Shown here piece after piece: positions 57,740 to 58,550 of a stretch of 58,550 nt of DNA. The translations under genes were made by a program, and so were the position numbers. This stretch comes from a virus. Every line of letters starts with the position of its first letter. The stretch's first letter is position 1. Below the pieces are notes generated by a model, which saw only the letters and a list, made by a program, of their open reading frames with translations, was not told the DNA's origin and did not search any database. The stretch spans positions 1 through 58,550 of the IMG/VR virus record IMGVR_UViG_3300007513_000047; one strand, 5' to 3'.

Positions 57740-57747
57740 TATTTATG
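57740..57747 (-). promoter_or_regulatory. Late-type promoter box
   Basis: CATAAATA on the minus strand, 24 bases before the gene at 56186-57715. Confidence 0.4.
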
Positions 57748-57748
57748 T

Positions 57749-58550
57749 CTACGAAGTAATAGGTGATCCAGGCCAAGTACCAGTGCCATCCCAACGGATA
57801 ACTGGTGTTCGCCCTTGTCTTGCATATGTAGACGGCGACCTATGGTCGTAAGTTGAAGGTTGTTGTCCTTGTCTTGCATATGTAGTAGGACTTCTGTGGT
57901 CGTAAGTTGAAGGTTGTTGTCCTTGTCTTGCATATGTAGACGGCGACCTGTGGTCATATGTGAATGGCGACTGTTTACTTGTCGGATGTTGATATGTCGA
58001 AGGACTTCTATGGTCGTATGTCAATGGCGACCTATGGTCATAAGAAGATGGCGACCTGTGGTCATATGTAAACGGTGACCTGTGATTATATGTAGTAGGC
58101 GACCTATGGTCATAAGAAGATGGCGACCTATGGTCGTATGTAAATGGACTTTGTTTATTTCTAATATTGGGTTCTTGAGCATTACTAGGTTGCTGAATAT
58201 CTCTAATATTAGGTTGTTGAGCAGACCTAATATTTGGTTCTTGTGCATTACTAGGTGATTGATTATTTCTTATATTAGGTTGTTGAGCAGACTTAATCGT
58301 AGGTTGCTGAGCATTACTAGGTTGTTGAGCAGACCTAATGTTCGGTTCTTGAATGTTTCTAATGTTAGGTTCTTGACCAGCCTTAATCGTAGGTTGTTGA
58401 TTATTTCTAATGTTTGGTTCTTGTGCGTTCCTAATGTTTGGTTGTCTAGCATTAGCAATATAAGGCGACTGGAATGTAAACGGTTGCCTATACGGTTGTC
58501 GAGCATTAGCAATATAAGGACTTTGATAAGTAAACGGTTGTCTATATGGT
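57749..58550 (-). CDS. Octapeptide-repeat structural protein, C-terminal part
   Basis: A reading frame open from the right edge to a stop at 57749, 266 residues visible and continuing upstream. It consists almost wholly of 8-residue units with Pro at position 3: first the QEPNIRNA and QQPTIKSA type with some 6-residue QQPSNA units, then the RSPSTYDH type. The end is RTPVIRWDGTGTWPGSPITS. The regular Pro/Gln/Asn pattern suggests an extended fibre or shaft. Similar repeats occur in structural proteins of marine phages, so it may be a virion or tail fibre component. Confidence 0.7.
   Translation of the reverse strand, partial: PYRQPFTYQSPYIANARQPYRQPFTFQSPYIANARQPNIRNAQEPNIRNNQQPTIKAGQEPNIRNIQEPNIRSAQQPSNAQQPTIKSAQQPNIRNNQSPSNAQEPNIRSAQQPNIRDIQQPSNAQEPNIRNKQSPFTYDHRSPSSYDHRSPTTYNHRSPFTYDHRSPSSYDHRSPLTYDHRSPSTYQHPTSKQSPFTYDHRSPSTYARQGQQPSTYDHRSPTTYARQGQQPSTYDHRSPSTYARQGRTPVIRWDGTGTWPGSPITS
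57790..58460 (-). repeat. Tandem 24-base repeats encoding octapeptides
   Basis: About 20 or more imperfect 24-base units in frame with the protein above; units of one class remain recognisable, and shorter 18-base units occur. The register follows codons, so it is a coding repeat rather than a CRISPR array or a mobile element. Slippage could vary the copy number. Confidence 0.75.

Noticed and set aside
57790-58460. CRISPR-like array
   Set aside because: The repeats follow codon register, vary in sequence and have no unique spacers of equal length; they encode a repeated peptide.
1-58550. Host bacterial contig with a prophage
   Set aside because: T4-like replication and structural genes are spread across the whole window in phage order and no integrase or bacterial housekeeping operon is seen; the metabolic genes are embedded with phage-type overlaps.

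Overview
The window is a 58.5 kb segment of a T4-like (Tevenvirinae-type) marine myovirus genome. It is AT-rich and gene-dense, and every confident gene lies on the minus strand, usually overlapping its neighbour by 1 to 50 bases. The core set is unmistakable: DNA polymerase gp43, clamp gp45, clamp loader gp44/gp62, RegA, helicase gp41, UvsX/UvsY/UvsW, gp46/gp47, late sigma factor gp55, then head and tail genes gp23, 22, 21, 67, 20, 19, 18, 17, 16, 15, 14 and 13. AT content, gene content and accessory genes (IscU, Hsp20, peroxiredoxin, peptide deformylase, several 2OG-Fe(II) oxygenases, a CobS-like ATPase) fit a phage of an oligotrophic marine bacterium. A pelagimyophage (SAR11 phage) is the best guess, but the host cannot be proven from this sequence.

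Layout by coordinate (transcription runs right to left). 1-9.9 kb: replication/recombination (gp41, uvsX, gp43), a thermonuclease-like gene, iscU, a T4-type lysozyme, a sugar/nucleotidyl-transfer pair, a possible DruA-like protein and a peroxiredoxin. 9.9-11.1 kb: small heat-shock protein plus two RNA elements (a tRNA-like leader and a long structured leader). 11.1-18.4 kb: an unusual cassette with a curli/type VIII secretion locus (CsgG, CsgF, two curlin-like subunits), a secreted FecR-domain protein, a CHASE2 adenylate/guanylate cyclase and several small membrane proteins, behind a late-type promoter and a terminator. 18.5-22.3 kb: regA-62-44-45 replication block. 22.3-29.3 kb: CobS-like AAA ATPase, zincin/VWA CobT-like protein, a possible ParB/nuclease protein and small proteins; its three transcription units share a near-identical promoter/operator. 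29.3-39.1 kb: oxygenase, deformylase, ammonium transporter, gp46/47/55, tiny membrane proteins, UvsW, UvsY. 39.1-53.1 kb: virion morphogenesis, with an acyl carrier protein inserted between gp15 and gp14. 53.1-58.5 kb: oxygenases, a glycosyltransferase-like protein and the C-terminus of an octapeptide-repeat protein running off the window.

Regulation can be read directly. Early-type promoters have a -35 box, a 16-18 base (mostly 17) spacer and a -10 box, often with an A-tract plus CCCC just upstream of the -35. T4-type late boxes (TATAAATA or CATAAATA) precede structural genes, the curli cassette and a tiny-membrane-protein cluster. Clear hairpin terminators follow gp23, the gene upstream of the gp19-like gene, and the gene before the curli cassette. 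The most interesting system is the late-expressed curli secretion locus coupled to FecR and a CHASE2 cyclase, which suggests phage-directed fibre display or signalling on the infected cell. The co-regulated CobS/CobT-like module and the structured RNA leaders come next.
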